This document shows positions 1-9,062 of a DNA stretch of 20,728 nt, piece by piece. Made by a program: the position numbers and the translations under genes. The notes below the pieces were generated by a model, which had not been told where the DNA came from, searched no databases, and saw only the letters and a list, made by a program, of their open reading frames with translations. The number at the start of each line of letters is the position of its first letter. The stretch's first letter is position 1. The DNA is from Prevotella sp. UBA6447 (lineage in GTDB: Bacteria; Bacteroidota; Bacteroidia; Bacteroidales; Bacteroidaceae): the NCBI GenBank assembly GCA_002437115.1, contig DJOD01000037.1:1-20728 (forward strand), written 5' to 3'.

Positions 1-35
1 ACAGACACAACCCGCTGACGTTCAAAGCGTTGCGG

Positions 36-60
36 AAAACGCTGATTCCAGGCGTTTTTT
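36..60 (+). terminator. Probable intrinsic terminator of an upstream gene
   Basis: A 7-bp perfect stem (36-42 with 52-58) and a 9-nt loop run directly into a T tract ending at 60, so it fits a + strand terminator. No confident gene precedes it in the window: the three + frames stop near 18, 80 and 116 and none gives a recognisable protein. A second, mutually exclusive 6-bp stem (26-31 with 38-43) shares its sequence. Confidence 0.5.
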
Positions 61-200
61 CGGACAAAAGAACCGAAGCTGACAAGCGCGCCACCTCACG
101 GGAACATTCCGCATGATGAAATGTTTACAGGAAAGGCAAACTAAATCTTCGGAACAACTCAAAAATGGCAACCTGCCCAAGGAATATTCATGACCCAAAA

Positions 201-232
201 TTTGGATAAACAAGATGCAAGTCGTAATTTTG
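201..232 (+). promoter_or_regulatory. Bacteroidota-type promoter for the acetyltransferase/regulator operon
   Basis: TTTG at 201-204, a 20-nt spacer, then TAATTTTG at 225-232. This matches the Bacteroidota housekeeping consensus (TTTG, 19-21 nt, TAnnTTTG). The first start codon, at 257, would leave a leader of under 20 nt. Confidence 0.75.
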
Positions 233-256
233 CATCACTTTATATAATGAGAAAAG

Positions 257-769
257 ATGAATAACTCGAAACCAGACATGGCATCACAAGATAACAGCAA
301 CACCTTAGAACTGCCGCTCCCCGCAGGCTGTTCCCTCCACATCAAGACCTTCGACCAGCTCACGCGCGAAGAGCTGTATGAGCTGCTTCGTATCCGCTCG
401 GAAGTGTTCATCGTAGAACAGAACTGTGTGTATCAAGACCTTGACAACCATGACCAAACCGCCATCCACCTGTGGCTGACCCATGGAAAGAAGGTGGTAG
501 CCATGTGCCGCGTGTGCCCAGCCGAAACAAAAATGGCAAGCGTGAGCATTGGCCGTGTCATCACCACCGAGCGCGGCAAGGGGTATGGCCTGCTGATCGT
601 GAAGGCAGCCATAGCCACAGCAAAGCAGCGCCTGAAAGGTGTGAGCCACATCGACATAGAAGCCCAACTGACCAAAAAGGCCTTCTATGAGAAACTCGGG
701 TTCGCGGCCACCTCCGAGCCCTTCGTGATGGAAGGCCTGCTACACCTGGACATGAAGTTGACATTCTGA
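257..769 (+). CDS. ElaA-type GNAT N-acetyltransferase
   Basis: This 170-residue protein has the single-domain size of a GNAT acetyltransferase, which transfers an acetyl group from acetyl-CoA to an amine. The segment EVFIVEQNCVYQDLDNHD (about residues 49-66) is characteristic of the ElaA branch, whose members have FVVEQ, an aromatic and a D..D pattern here. The acetyl-CoA loop appears as RGKGYG (about 105-110), followed by a helix and the late FYEKLGF motif. The substrate is unknown for most ElaA proteins and cannot be read here. It is the first gene after a consensus promoter and is followed 26 nt later by the TPR/AraC regulator, so the two are probably cotranscribed. The start at 257 is chosen because it closely follows the promoter; Met8 is a possible alternative. 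Confidence 0.85.
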   Translation: MNNSKPDMASQDNSNTLELPLPAGCSLHIKTFDQLTREELYELLRIRSEVFIVEQNCVYQDLDNHDQTAIHLWLTHGKKVVAMCRVCPAETKMASVSIGRVITTERGKGYGLLIVKAAIATAKQRLKGVSHIDIEAQLTKKAFYEKLGFAATSEPFVMEGLLHLDMKLTF

Positions 770-795
770 AATATCCAACAGCCGACAACACGCAT

Positions 796-2298
796 ATGCC
801 AAAAATACTCACGTTGGCCCTGTCGCTTCTCATGGCCTTCACAGTTTCGATTCCAACCAAAGCCAAGGCCAACAGTGCCAGTGCCGCACGCCAATTGATC
901 CACAAGGGCAAGGCTCACCTGCAACGGGGCGACTACAACACGGCTCTGTCTTGTTTCCTGAAATACACCCAAATGGAAGAGCGTGCCATGCGCAAGGACA
1001 CCGCCGAGCTGCTTGACACCTACTATAATATAGGCGGCATCTATTCCGTCTACCAAGATTTCGCCCAAGCGCTCGACGTATACGAAACTGGCTTCAGCCT
1101 CAGCAAGGCGGCCAACGACGCGGCAATGCAATTCAAGTTTCTCAACAACATGATTGGAGCGAGTTGCAACATCGGGAAAATCGGCCACGCCGAACAGCTC
1201 AACCAGATGGTAAAAGACCTGCGCGGCGTGAATCGTGGCAAGCAACTGTTCTACTATTATTTCAACAACGGCTTCATAGCCGGCGGGCGCAACAGGCAAG
1301 GCGACAAAATAAGGTGGATGAAGAAGGCCATCGAAACAGCCGACGCTTACCACCTGCCGAAAGACCTCAAGGTCTATCCTTACTCCGAGATTTACCAGAG
1401 CTACGAGAAGCAAGGACGGCTACAACAAGCCCTCGAGGCCCTTCTCAAATATGACACGCTCGCCCATGAGATCAACCGCCAGTCGGCAGGCTCCGGCAGC
1501 AGCAACGCCTTTGCCTACCTCTTCGCCGACTGCTACAAGGGACTTATGCGCATCTACACCAAGATGGGCAACAAGGAAAAAGCCCTGCACTACCAAAACG
1601 AGTTCTTCAGGTACAACGACTCGTTGCTCAACATCAACGAATACTCAAAGATCAAAAACCAGCACCTCAACTACGAGAACCAACAAACCCAGCTCATCAT
1701 CAGCAGCCAGCAGAAGACCATCCTCTACCAAAAGGTGTGCTTGGTGATGCTCGCCATCCTCGTGATAACCGCCGTTGCCGCCATCATCATCATCAAGCGG
1801 CAGCGCAAGGTGCTTCACGACACCAACATCGCCCTCTTCGACCGCAACAACGAGCTCGTGGAAGCCAAGGGCGACCCCACACCACCGACACCCGCCCAAA
1901 CGGTCGCCTCACCTGATGCGCCCGCCACGCCCAGCAAGCCCTTCCCCGTCAATGAGCAGTTGTTGCAGAACATACGTGAAGCCCTCCAAGACGAGCACAA
2001 CTTTTGCAGCCCCGACTTCAGCCTGTCCACGCTGGCCCAGCTTGTCGGTTCCAACACCAACTACGTGTCGCAAACCATCAACTCCGCCTTCAACAAGAAT
2101 TTCCGCACGCTTCTCAATGAGCACCGCATCAAGGAAGCCATGCGACGCATGAAAGACAACACCGAATACAGCAACTACAGCATCCAGGGAATCTCGGAAA
2201 GCGTAGGGTTCAAGTCGGCCTCCAACTTCATCGCAGCCTTTAAGAAAATGACTGGCATGACCCCCTCGCTCTATCAAAAGATATCAAAAAACGAATAG
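796..2298 (+). CDS. Transmembrane TPR regulator with C-terminal AraC-type DNA-binding domain
   Basis: This 500-residue protein appears to be a one-piece signal transducer. It has an N-terminal signal-like segment (1-25), several TPR-like helical repeats (about 30-280; for example GKAHLQRGDYNTALSCFLKY), a polar coiled-coil-like stretch (about 285-312), one strong membrane helix (about 314-336), a proline-rich linker (about 355-386) and an AraC-type double HTH (387-500) with the signature VGFKSASNFIAAFKKMTG. The likely topology puts the TPRs in the periplasm and the HTH in the cytoplasm. No kinase or receiver domain lies between them. Such proteins are common orphan regulators in Bacteroidota. 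The gene follows the acetyltransferase and is separated by a terminator from the downstream protease/adhesin unit, which is a plausible but unproven target. Confidence 0.85.
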   Translation: MPKILTLALSLLMAFTVSIPTKAKANSASAARQLIHKGKAHLQRGDYNTALSCFLKYTQMEERAMRKDTAELLDTYYNIGGIYSVYQDFAQALDVYETGFSLSKAANDAAMQFKFLNNMIGASCNIGKIGHAEQLNQMVKDLRGVNRGKQLFYYYFNNGFIAGGRNRQGDKIRWMKKAIETADAYHLPKDLKVYPYSEIYQSYEKQGRLQQALEALLKYDTLAHEINRQSAGSGSSNAFAYLFADCYKGLMRIYTKMGNKEKALHYQNEFFRYNDSLLNINEYSKIKNQHLNYENQQTQLIISSQQKTILYQKVCLVMLAILVITAVAAIIIIKRQRKVLHDTNIALFDRNNELVEAKGDPTPPTPAQTVASPDAPATPSKPFPVNEQLLQNIREALQDEHNFCSPDFSLSTLAQLVGSNTNYVSQTINSAFNKNFRTLLNEHRIKEAMRRMKDNTEYSNYSIQGISESVGFKSASNFIAAFKKMTGMTPSLYQKISKNE

Positions 2299-2322
2299 AT
2301 TTCTTTTCAATTTATGAATCAG

Positions 2323-2364
2323 AAAGGCTAAAAACTGACATTTATTCAGTTTTTGGCCTTTTTT
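2323..2364 (+). terminator. Intrinsic terminator after the TPR/AraC regulator
   Basis: A 16-bp stem (2323-2338 with 2346-2361) has a single G-T wobble and a 7-nt loop, and ends in a run of six T (2359-2364). It begins 24 nt after the regulator stop codon. Its T tract lies 2 nt upstream of the -7 element of the next gene. Confidence 0.85.
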
Positions 2365-2366
2365 CG

Positions 2367-2374
2367 TACCTTTG
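2367..2374 (+). promoter_or_regulatory. -7 element of the protease/adhesin promoter
   Basis: TACCTTTG matches the Bacteroidota -7 consensus, 28 nt before the protease start codon. No TTTG sits at the usual 19-21 nt upstream; that region is the terminator stem. The promoter is therefore incomplete, or depends on an activator. Confidence 0.55.
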
Positions 2375-2402
2375 CACGCAACAAACAATTTTATCATCGT
2401 TT

Positions 2403-4775
2403 ATGAGAAAGTTTACACTTCTAACTTTGTTTTGCATGATTGCCGTGTGCTGCCACGCCAAGGACATCACCCAGTCACAGGCGATCAAGATTGCGCAAAA
2501 ATTCCTGGGGCTGCAGACCCATGGCGGGACGAGGAAAGTGGCCGCCAAGCTTCAGCTGGCCTACACGGGAAGCAACACCACCGGTCAAAATTGCCTTTAC
2601 GTGTTCAACTCCGCCGACTCTCAGGGCTACGTGATCGTGGCAGCCGACGACCAAGCCAACGAGATTCTGGGCTACAGCGACACCGGGTCGTTCCCACTGG
2701 GCAACATGCCCGACAACCTGCGCTCATGGATTGGCACCTACATCGACCAAATCAGTTACCTCAAGCGTAAGCCTCTCAAGACATCGCCAGCCCACACCTC
2801 CTGGAAATACGACAAAGAAGTGAAACCGTTGCTGGGCAACATACAATGGAACCAAGACTCCCCCTTCAACGACCAGTGCCCCACCTATGACATCAGTTCC
2901 CGCTGCGCCACCGGCTGCGTGGCCACGGCCATGGCTCAGGTCATGTACTACAACCGCTGGCCCGAACAGGGCATCGGCTCGCACACCTACGCCCCCTCCA
3001 TCCTAAACGGCAAGACGCTGACCGCCGACTTCGCCAACACCCATTACGCCTGGGACGCCATGCTGCCCCAATATGACACCAACAGCAGCGACGAGTCGCG
3101 CGAAGCCGTGGCCCAACTGATGCTCCACTGCGGTGTCTCTGTCGACATGCAATACTCCAGTTCGAGCGGTGCGGCCAGCCTGCCCGTGCCGCAGGCCCTC
3201 GTCAACTACTTCGGCTACGACCGCGGCATCGCCTACCGCACCCGCCAGAACTACTCGTCCACCGAATGGCAGAGCATCATCATCGACGAGCTCGACCACC
3301 AGCGGCCGCTCATCGCCATGGGCATGTCGTCGGCTGGCGGCCATTGCTTCGTCTTTGACGGCTACGACCGCAACGGCCTCATCCACGTCAACTGGGGCTG
3401 GGGCGGCATGAGCAACGGCTACTTCCGCACTTCCGCCCTAACGCCTGCCACACAAGGTATTGGCGGATCCAACGGCGGCTTCAACAACAACCAGTACATC
3501 GTGACCGGCATCCAGCGCCCTGTCGCCAACACTTACTCCGACATTGAGCTTGTGTCGAGCGAAGGGCTCGTGCCCAGCAAGAGCCACGTGGCCCAGGACG
3601 AGACGTTTGACATCGCGCTCCACGGCACCCTCTACAACGCAGGATGGCAAAATGCCACCCTCTACTTCGGGCTGGTTGCCATCGACTCAGTGGGCAACCA
3701 AGTGTTCGCCACAAGCCTCAACAATCCCGACACGGTAGAGATGTCCTACATGTACAACGGACTCAACTTCAAGGATGTGACACTCGGCTCACTCGCCAAC
3801 GGCAACTACCGCCTCTACCCCGCCGCCCGTTCCACCGAGGACGGCTCACCCTGGCACCCCATCCGCGACCAGTATGTGGGCTATCCCAACTACCTGAACG
3901 TGAGCGTAACCAACGGGGCAGCCACTTTCAGCTACCCCGACTACTTCTGCCTTAACGCCGACAGCGTAGCGATTGAGCCCGAAGTGTTTGCGGGGAAGCT
4001 CACACAAGTGAAAGCGCACATCGCCAACACGGGTGACGTCAACTATCTCGGCGAGGTGCACGCCCAGCTGCTCGACGCCCAGACAGGGCGTAAGGTGGCC
4101 GATGGAACGACACAGAAAATAGACCTGGCACCAGGCGCCGACATCGACATCAACTTCATCGACGCTTTCAGCGTAGCCCCTGGCGACTATCTTCTGACCC
4201 TTGTCGACGACGACGAACGCCACATCTGCAACAGTCAAAAACTGCACATACAAGCCACACCCGACGCGGCTGTTGTCACCCCCGCCGAGCAACTGGCCTT
4301 CAAGGGCACCGTCAACAAGGAAAACCTCGACATCACAGCTCATGTAAAATGTACCGCAGGCTACTATTCGGGCTACGCCTACTTCTTCATCCTCAATGAG
4401 AGCGGAGCCGTGCAGAGAGGTTGTCTCGATCCACAGTATTTCCACGTGAAAGAAGGAGAGACCGCCGACGTGCGCTTCACCGGCCCCTTCGAGAACGGTG
4501 TGGACGGCACCGTCTACACGGCCACCATTCTCCTTTACGACGGCACCAACTACTCCATCCTCGCCCCACGCGAGATGTCTACCTGCCAGTTTACCCTCGG
4601 CACAGAAACGGGCATACGCGACCTGACGGGCACAGCTCTCGATGCCGCAAGCCTCTCGGCAGCCACCATCTATAACATCAACGGCACACGCGTGCAGGGC
4701 ACTGACCTCAGCTCACTGCCCCACGGAACCTACATCGTGAAAGCAAACGGGAAAAGCTTCAAGTTTTCTAAATAA
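2403..4775 (+). CDS. Secreted C10-family (streptopain-like) cysteine protease
   Basis: This 790-residue preproprotein resembles SpeB-type proteases. In order: a signal peptide (1-19, cleavage likely after CHA); an I69-type inhibitory propeptide (about 20-115, with YVIVAADD); the papain-fold C10 catalytic domain (about 130-370); beta-rich domains (about 375-750); and a tail (755-790) with NINGTRV and LPHGTYIVK like T9SS type A sorting tails. The catalytic Cys is C172 in ATGCVATAMAQVM and the catalytic His is H314 in SSAGGHCFVFDGYD; NWGWGG follows, as in streptopain. Family members mature by cleaving the propeptide and degrade host or bacterial proteins outside the cell. The adhesin-like gene begins 29 nt downstream. 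A CC pair in the signal peptide does not form a good lipobox. The family call is firm; the sorting route and substrate are inferred. Confidence 0.93.
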   Translation: MRKFTLLTLFCMIAVCCHAKDITQSQAIKIAQKFLGLQTHGGTRKVAAKLQLAYTGSNTTGQNCLYVFNSADSQGYVIVAADDQANEILGYSDTGSFPLGNMPDNLRSWIGTYIDQISYLKRKPLKTSPAHTSWKYDKEVKPLLGNIQWNQDSPFNDQCPTYDISSRCATGCVATAMAQVMYYNRWPEQGIGSHTYAPSILNGKTLTADFANTHYAWDAMLPQYDTNSSDESREAVAQLMLHCGVSVDMQYSSSSGAASLPVPQALVNYFGYDRGIAYRTRQNYSSTEWQSIIIDELDHQRPLIAMGMSSAGGHCFVFDGYDRNGLIHVNWGWGGMSNGYFRTSALTPATQGIGGSNGGFNNNQYIVTGIQRPVANTYSDIELVSSEGLVPSKSHVAQDETFDIALHGTLYNAGWQNATLYFGLVAIDSVGNQVFATSLNNPDTVEMSYMYNGLNFKDVTLGSLANGNYRLYPAARSTEDGSPWHPIRDQYVGYPNYLNVSVTNGAATFSYPDYFCLNADSVAIEPEVFAGKLTQVKAHIANTGDVNYLGEVHAQLLDAQTGRKVADGTTQKIDLAPGADIDINFIDAFSVAPGDYLLTLVDDDERHICNSQKLHIQATPDAAVVTPAEQLAFKGTVNKENLDITAHVKCTAGYYSGYAYFFILNESGAVQRGCLDPQYFHVKEGETADVRFTGPFENGVDGTVYTATILLYDGTNYSILAPREMSTCQFTLGTETGIRDLTGTALDAASLSAATIYNINGTRVQGTDLSSLPHGTYIVKANGKSFKFSK

Positions 4776-4804
4776 GGAACACACAAAATAACACCATAGA
4801 ACTT

Positions 4805-7800
4805 ATGAACAAGAACAACATAAAGTCGTTGGCTGCCTGCGCCGTCATGGCTCTGGCGGCAAGCCACACGGCGGCGCAAACCAAGGCACCGCTCGGCAGC
4901 GCCCAGCAGCACCACGGGCTGAGCGCGCTCAAACTGGCCGAAAGTGCCACCGCACATGACGTTGAGACCGCGCACGTGCTCAAGTCGCGCGCGCCACTGA
5001 CAACCCTTGCCCCATCGCAATTCTACGGCCGCACCTTCTACGGCGCGCTCATCAACAGCACCGACTGGTCATCAGCTTCCATCGCGGCGGTGCCCTATGG
5101 CCTCTACTCGTTTGAGGTGGGCGACAACATGAACCCCAAGGCTCTCATGACAGGCCTCAGCTACAACTTCCTCTCGGGCGCCTACACCGGCGACAAGTTC
5201 ATCGGCATCTATGCCATGGAGGTCATGGGCGCCCTCAACGGTGCCCGCTACATCACCCTCGACCCCGCCAACCAGGAAGAACTGAAGAACGTCATGTACG
5301 ACACCAACAAGGGCACCTACTCCCTATTGCCGTCGGTCATGGCCTACAACAACATCGACAACACCATCTACTCGCTACAGTACAACGACGCGCTGAGCGG
5401 CCTCAACTGGTGTCGCTACAACACCGACTATGACTGGATGGACAAGATTGCGGCCTTCCGCGGCAAATACAATGTGCTCACACTGGGCAACACCCCCGAC
5501 GGCGAGATGTACTTCATCAACGTCTATGGTGACCTTTACCGCATCAACCGCGCCAACGGCCGCCCGTCACTCATCGCCTGGACAGGCGTGACCCCACAGG
5601 CCTACTCACAGTCGATGACCTACGACAACCGCACCGGCCTCTTCCTGTGGGCCGCCATCAGCGATGAGGGCAACTGTCTCTACAGCGTCGACCCCGAGAC
5701 AGCCCAGACAGAGCTCGTCGCCAAGTTTGGCAAGCAAGAGCAGTTCACCTCCATCTACTCGCTTGAGGAAAGCGCCAAGGACGACGCTCCCGCCAAGGCC
5801 AAGGACCTCAAACTCTCCTTCACGACCAACGGCGCGCTTGACGGCAACATCACCTTCACCGTTCCCGCCACGACCTACGCCGGCTCCTCGCTTGGCACAT
5901 CAACACTCAACGTATGGCTCGACGGCAAGAACCTGAAGGGAGTGGAAGCCCAACCAGGCGAGCGAGTCAACATTCCCATCTCACTGACAGAGGGCAACCA
6001 CTACGTGGCCGTGAACACGAAGAACGCCACTGGCTGGTCGCCACTGGCTACCTTGAAGCAGTTTGCCGGCTACGACACCCCCGTCGCCCCTGACACCGTG
6101 GTGTTCAGCCATGCTGGGAGCACCAACACCGTGACATGGGCAACTCCCACCGAAGGAGTCAACAAGGGCTACATCGACTCGACAAACTTGAAATACACTG
6201 TGGTGCGCATGCCCGACAGCATGACCGTAGCCGACAACCACTCTGGCAACACATTCACGGAGCCTACGCCAGCCGCCCTCCACAGCTACTCGTACCGCGT
6301 CTATGCCATCAACAACGACAAGCGGGGCACCTACTGCGAGTCGGGCAAAGTGACTTGCGGCGACGCCTACACCACGCCTTATCACCAGACATTCGACAGC
6401 CAGCAGATGTTCGACGACTACTTCACCGTTGTCGACAACGACAGCGACGGAACCAACTGGAAATACCAGGAATACGGCAATATCGTGCGCTTCGACCTCC
6501 CATGGGACAGCAAGGCCCCTGCCGACGACTGGCTCATCACGCCCGCCATCTCGCTCCAGGGCGGCAAGAACTACCGCGCCACCGTCAACCTGAAGACGTT
6601 CTCGAAGGGCTATCCTGAATATTTCGACTTGCTGTTGGGCACCGATCCGAAGGACCTCACGACCTTCCATGTGTTTAACGCGGCCGACAGCGTGGAGCTC
6701 TATGAGACCTACACCAACTACTCAGCCACATTCAACACCGCCAGCGCAGGCAAATACTACGTGGCCCTGCGCTATCGTGGCGACAAGAGCAAGAACAGCA
6801 GCATGCTGCTCCTGAAGAGCTTTGCCGTTGACGAGGTGGGAAGCTCACAGGCGCCAGCCGCCTCCTCGAACCTCAAGGTCGTGGCCGGCGAGAACGACAA
6901 GATGGAAGCCACACTGAGCTTCACCACTCCCAAGAGCGACCTCAAGGGCGAATCCCTCAGCGAAATCACAAAGGTGAACGTCTATCGCAACAACGAAGCT
7001 GAACCCATCCATGTGTTTGAAAATCCAGCTACGGAAACGCAGCTCTCTTGGACTGACACAAAGGTGAAAGCCGTCGGCATGAACACCTACTCCGTCAAGG
7101 CCGTCAACGCCCATGGTGAAGGCGCAGCAGCCGTCGACTCAGCCTTCATTGGTTGCTACACAGCTCCCTACAAGGAGACCTTCTCCACGCGGGCTTCGGC
7201 CAAACACTACACCGTGCAAATGCAAGGCGTGGACGAGGGCAACAAGGACAGCTACCTTTGGAAATACAATGAGAATAGCCAGCGGATGAGCATCTACGCC
7301 TTCAACGGGCAGGCAAACAACACCCTGGTCTCTTGGCTCATCACTCCACTCATCCGCCTCGATGCCAACGCGGTGTACAAGTTGTCCTACAAGAAGAACT
7401 TCTCGCGTTACATCAATTACAACACAGGAACGTACACCGTAGAAGGCCATGTCTTCATGGGTCAGGCAGCCGACACGGCCAGCCTCACCACAAACATCGG
7501 CGAGTTTGCGCCCAACACGGCCTACGGGATGGAAGATGGCTCCAACCAAGTGGTCACCAAGGATGCCGGCAAGTATTGCTTTGGCTTCAACATCGTGTCC
7601 ACAGGACAATATGACAACATCATGGCTGACCTCGATGACATCAGCCTGACCTATGCCAAGTCGGCCTTCTCTCCCTTTGAGATTACCAACCTGACGGCCA
7701 AGGCTGACTCAACGGGAGCACTCGCGGCCACACTCTCGCTTAACGCACCCGCCGTCAACTACCAGGGAACACGTCTCAGCGACAACCTCACGGTCAACGT

Positions 7801-8974
7801 GTATCGCGGCAACAGTTCTGTGCCAGTCTACACCAAAACAGATGTCACACCCGGCTCGCTGCTCACATGGACTGACACCGAAGCGCAACACGGACAAAAC
7901 CAGTATCTCATCGTCGCCGAGAACCAGTATGGCCGCAGCGAGGTGGCAACAACAAGCCTCTTCGTGGGACTTGACCGCCCTGCAAAAGTGAGCCAGCTGG
8001 CCATCCACGGCAGTGCCGACAACCAACAGGCCGTCATCACCTGGCAGGCTCCTGAGGCCGGGCACAATGGCGGCGTGGTGGTCAAGGACAACCTCACCTA
8101 TAGCGTCCTCAAGTATAACGCCGACGACCGCACCCTCACCCTTTTGGCCGACGACGTGAAAGACCTCACCTACACCGTTGACCACAGTAGCCTCAGCAAG
8201 CAGGAAGTGGTATACTATGGCGTGGTGGCCAAGAACGCCGAAGGCATCGGCGACACGCTGGTTACCAACTGCACCATCGGCAAGCTCTACTCGCTGCCGT
8301 TCCATGAGACGTTTGCCGGGCGCCAGCTAAGCACCTCCCCATGGGTCATCAACAGCGAAAACACGAACATACTCAACTGGGGCACAGCCTGCCCAACCGG
8401 CGAAAAGGGCTCCTACAACGACGCCACGCCACAAGACGGCGATGATGGCTGTGCCTACTTCTACAACGGAAGCTATTATGAGACCTATGCCGGCGCAGGA
8501 TTCATCTCGCCCAAGGTAGCCATGGACGGAAAGCACAACTACCTCTCTTTCTGGGCTTACAACTATGCGCCACAGTATGACAAGCACCCATATGTAGTGG
8601 TATACGTACGCCCAGACGATGGCAAGTACACCCAGGTGGCAAGCCTCGACATCGCTACCGAAGACAGCACCGAAGGTTGGAAACAATATTGCGTAGACCT
8701 CAACGACTTCAAGGACAGCCACTTCGTCAGCTTCGCCTTCTACGCCTACACCGCCGGCCACCTGGAAGCCATCTACCTTGACAACATCCTTGTTGGCGAC
8801 GCAGAGGCCACAGCCGTACGCGACATCACGGCAAACGACCCTGCCAAAGCGGTGAGACGCACCGAGTGGTTCGACCTCAACGGCCGCAGTGTCAACACGC
8901 CACAGAAAGGCGTATATATGTTAAAGACCACCTACACGGATGGCTCACACAAGACCATCAAGGTTGTGAAATAG
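4805..8974 (+). CDS. Large secreted surface protein with three choice-of-anchor J / cleaved-adhesin-like modules
   Basis: This 1389-residue protein has a signal peptide (about 1-24, TAA before Q25). An N-terminal domain (about 50-325) with repeated short beta motifs is possibly propeller-like. Fibronectin III-like domains lie at about 328-520, 690-785 and 960-1160. Three related modules start at P525 (PYHQTF), P788 (PYKETF) and P1165 (PFHETF); the first two carry the WLITP motif and the third has GFISPK in its place. The choice-of-anchor J / cleaved-adhesin fold is known from gingipain and haemagglutinin regions. The C-terminus (1354-1389, WFDLNGRSV then GVYMLKTTY) matches a T9SS-type sorting tail. 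The gene lies 29 nt after the C10 protease with no terminator between, so the two are probably cotranscribed. Binding to glycan or protein, or processing by the protease, is inference; no enzymatic motif is visible. Confidence 0.85.
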   Translation: MNKNNIKSLAACAVMALAASHTAAQTKAPLGSAQQHHGLSALKLAESATAHDVETAHVLKSRAPLTTLAPSQFYGRTFYGALINSTDWSSASIAAVPYGLYSFEVGDNMNPKALMTGLSYNFLSGAYTGDKFIGIYAMEVMGALNGARYITLDPANQEELKNVMYDTNKGTYSLLPSVMAYNNIDNTIYSLQYNDALSGLNWCRYNTDYDWMDKIAAFRGKYNVLTLGNTPDGEMYFINVYGDLYRINRANGRPSLIAWTGVTPQAYSQSMTYDNRTGLFLWAAISDEGNCLYSVDPETAQTELVAKFGKQEQFTSIYSLEESAKDDAPAKAKDLKLSFTTNGALDGNITFTVPATTYAGSSLGTSTLNVWLDGKNLKGVEAQPGERVNIPISLTEGNHYVAVNTKNATGWSPLATLKQFAGYDTPVAPDTVVFSHAGSTNTVTWATPTEGVNKGYIDSTNLKYTVVRMPDSMTVADNHSGNTFTEPTPAALHSYSYRVYAINNDKRGTYCESGKVTCGDAYTTPYHQTFDSQQMFDDYFTVVDNDSDGTNWKYQEYGNIVRFDLPWDSKAPADDWLITPAISLQGGKNYRATVNLKTFSKGYPEYFDLLLGTDPKDLTTFHVFNAADSVELYETYTNYSATFNTASAGKYYVALRYRGDKSKNSSMLLLKSFAVDEVGSSQAPAASSNLKVVAGENDKMEATLSFTTPKSDLKGESLSEITKVNVYRNNEAEPIHVFENPATETQLSWTDTKVKAVGMNTYSVKAVNAHGEGAAAVDSAFIGCYTAPYKETFSTRASAKHYTVQMQGVDEGNKDSYLWKYNENSQRMSIYAFNGQANNTLVSWLITPLIRLDANAVYKLSYKKNFSRYINYNTGTYTVEGHVFMGQAADTASLTTNIGEFAPNTAYGMEDGSNQVVTKDAGKYCFGFNIVSTGQYDNIMADLDDISLTYAKSAFSPFEITNLTAKADSTGALAATLSLNAPAVNYQGTRLSDNLTVNVYRGNSSVPVYTKTDVTPGSLLTWTDTEAQHGQNQYLIVAENQYGRSEVATTSLFVGLDRPAKVSQLAIHGSADNQQAVITWQAPEAGHNGGVVVKDNLTYSVLKYNADDRTLTLLADDVKDLTYTVDHSSLSKQEVVYYGVVAKNAEGIGDTLVTNCTIGKLYSLPFHETFAGRQLSTSPWVINSENTNILNWGTACPTGEKGSYNDATPQDGDDGCAYFYNGSYYETYAGAGFISPKVAMDGKHNYLSFWAYNYAPQYDKHPYVVVYVRPDDGKYTQVASLDIATEDSTEGWKQYCVDLNDFKDSHFVSFAFYAYTAGHLEAIYLDNILVGDAEATAVRDITANDPAKAVRRTEWFDLNGRSVNTPQKGVYMLKTTYTDGSHKTIKVVK

Positions 8975-9006
8975 CAATTACACCCTTTACAGAACCCTAC
9001 TATATG

Positions 9007-9048
9007 ACAGGAGAAAAGCCTACGTAGACTTTTCTCCTGTTGTTTTTT
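9007..9048 (+). terminator. Strong terminator of the protease/adhesin operon
   Basis: A perfect 12-bp stem (9007-9018 with 9029-9040) with a 10-nt loop is followed by TG and six T. It starts 32 nt after the adhesin stop codon. Confidence 0.9.
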
Positions 9049-9062
9049 AAGTAAGCAAGGTA

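Noticed and set aside
22..213. Minus-strand 63-codon ORF at the left edge
   Set aside because: It has no recognisable protein or promoter, and it crosses the terminator-like hairpin and the -33 element of the promoter at 201-232.
2430..2460. Possible lipoprotein signal in the C10 protease (Cys pair in the signal peptide)
   Set aside because: The residues before the Cys do not form a lipobox, and the C-terminal sorting-like tail fits secretion better.
3846..4445. Minus-strand open frames opposite the C10 protease and adhesin genes
   Set aside because: GC-rich codon usage leaves several long antisense frames here. None has a promoter or a recognisable protein.
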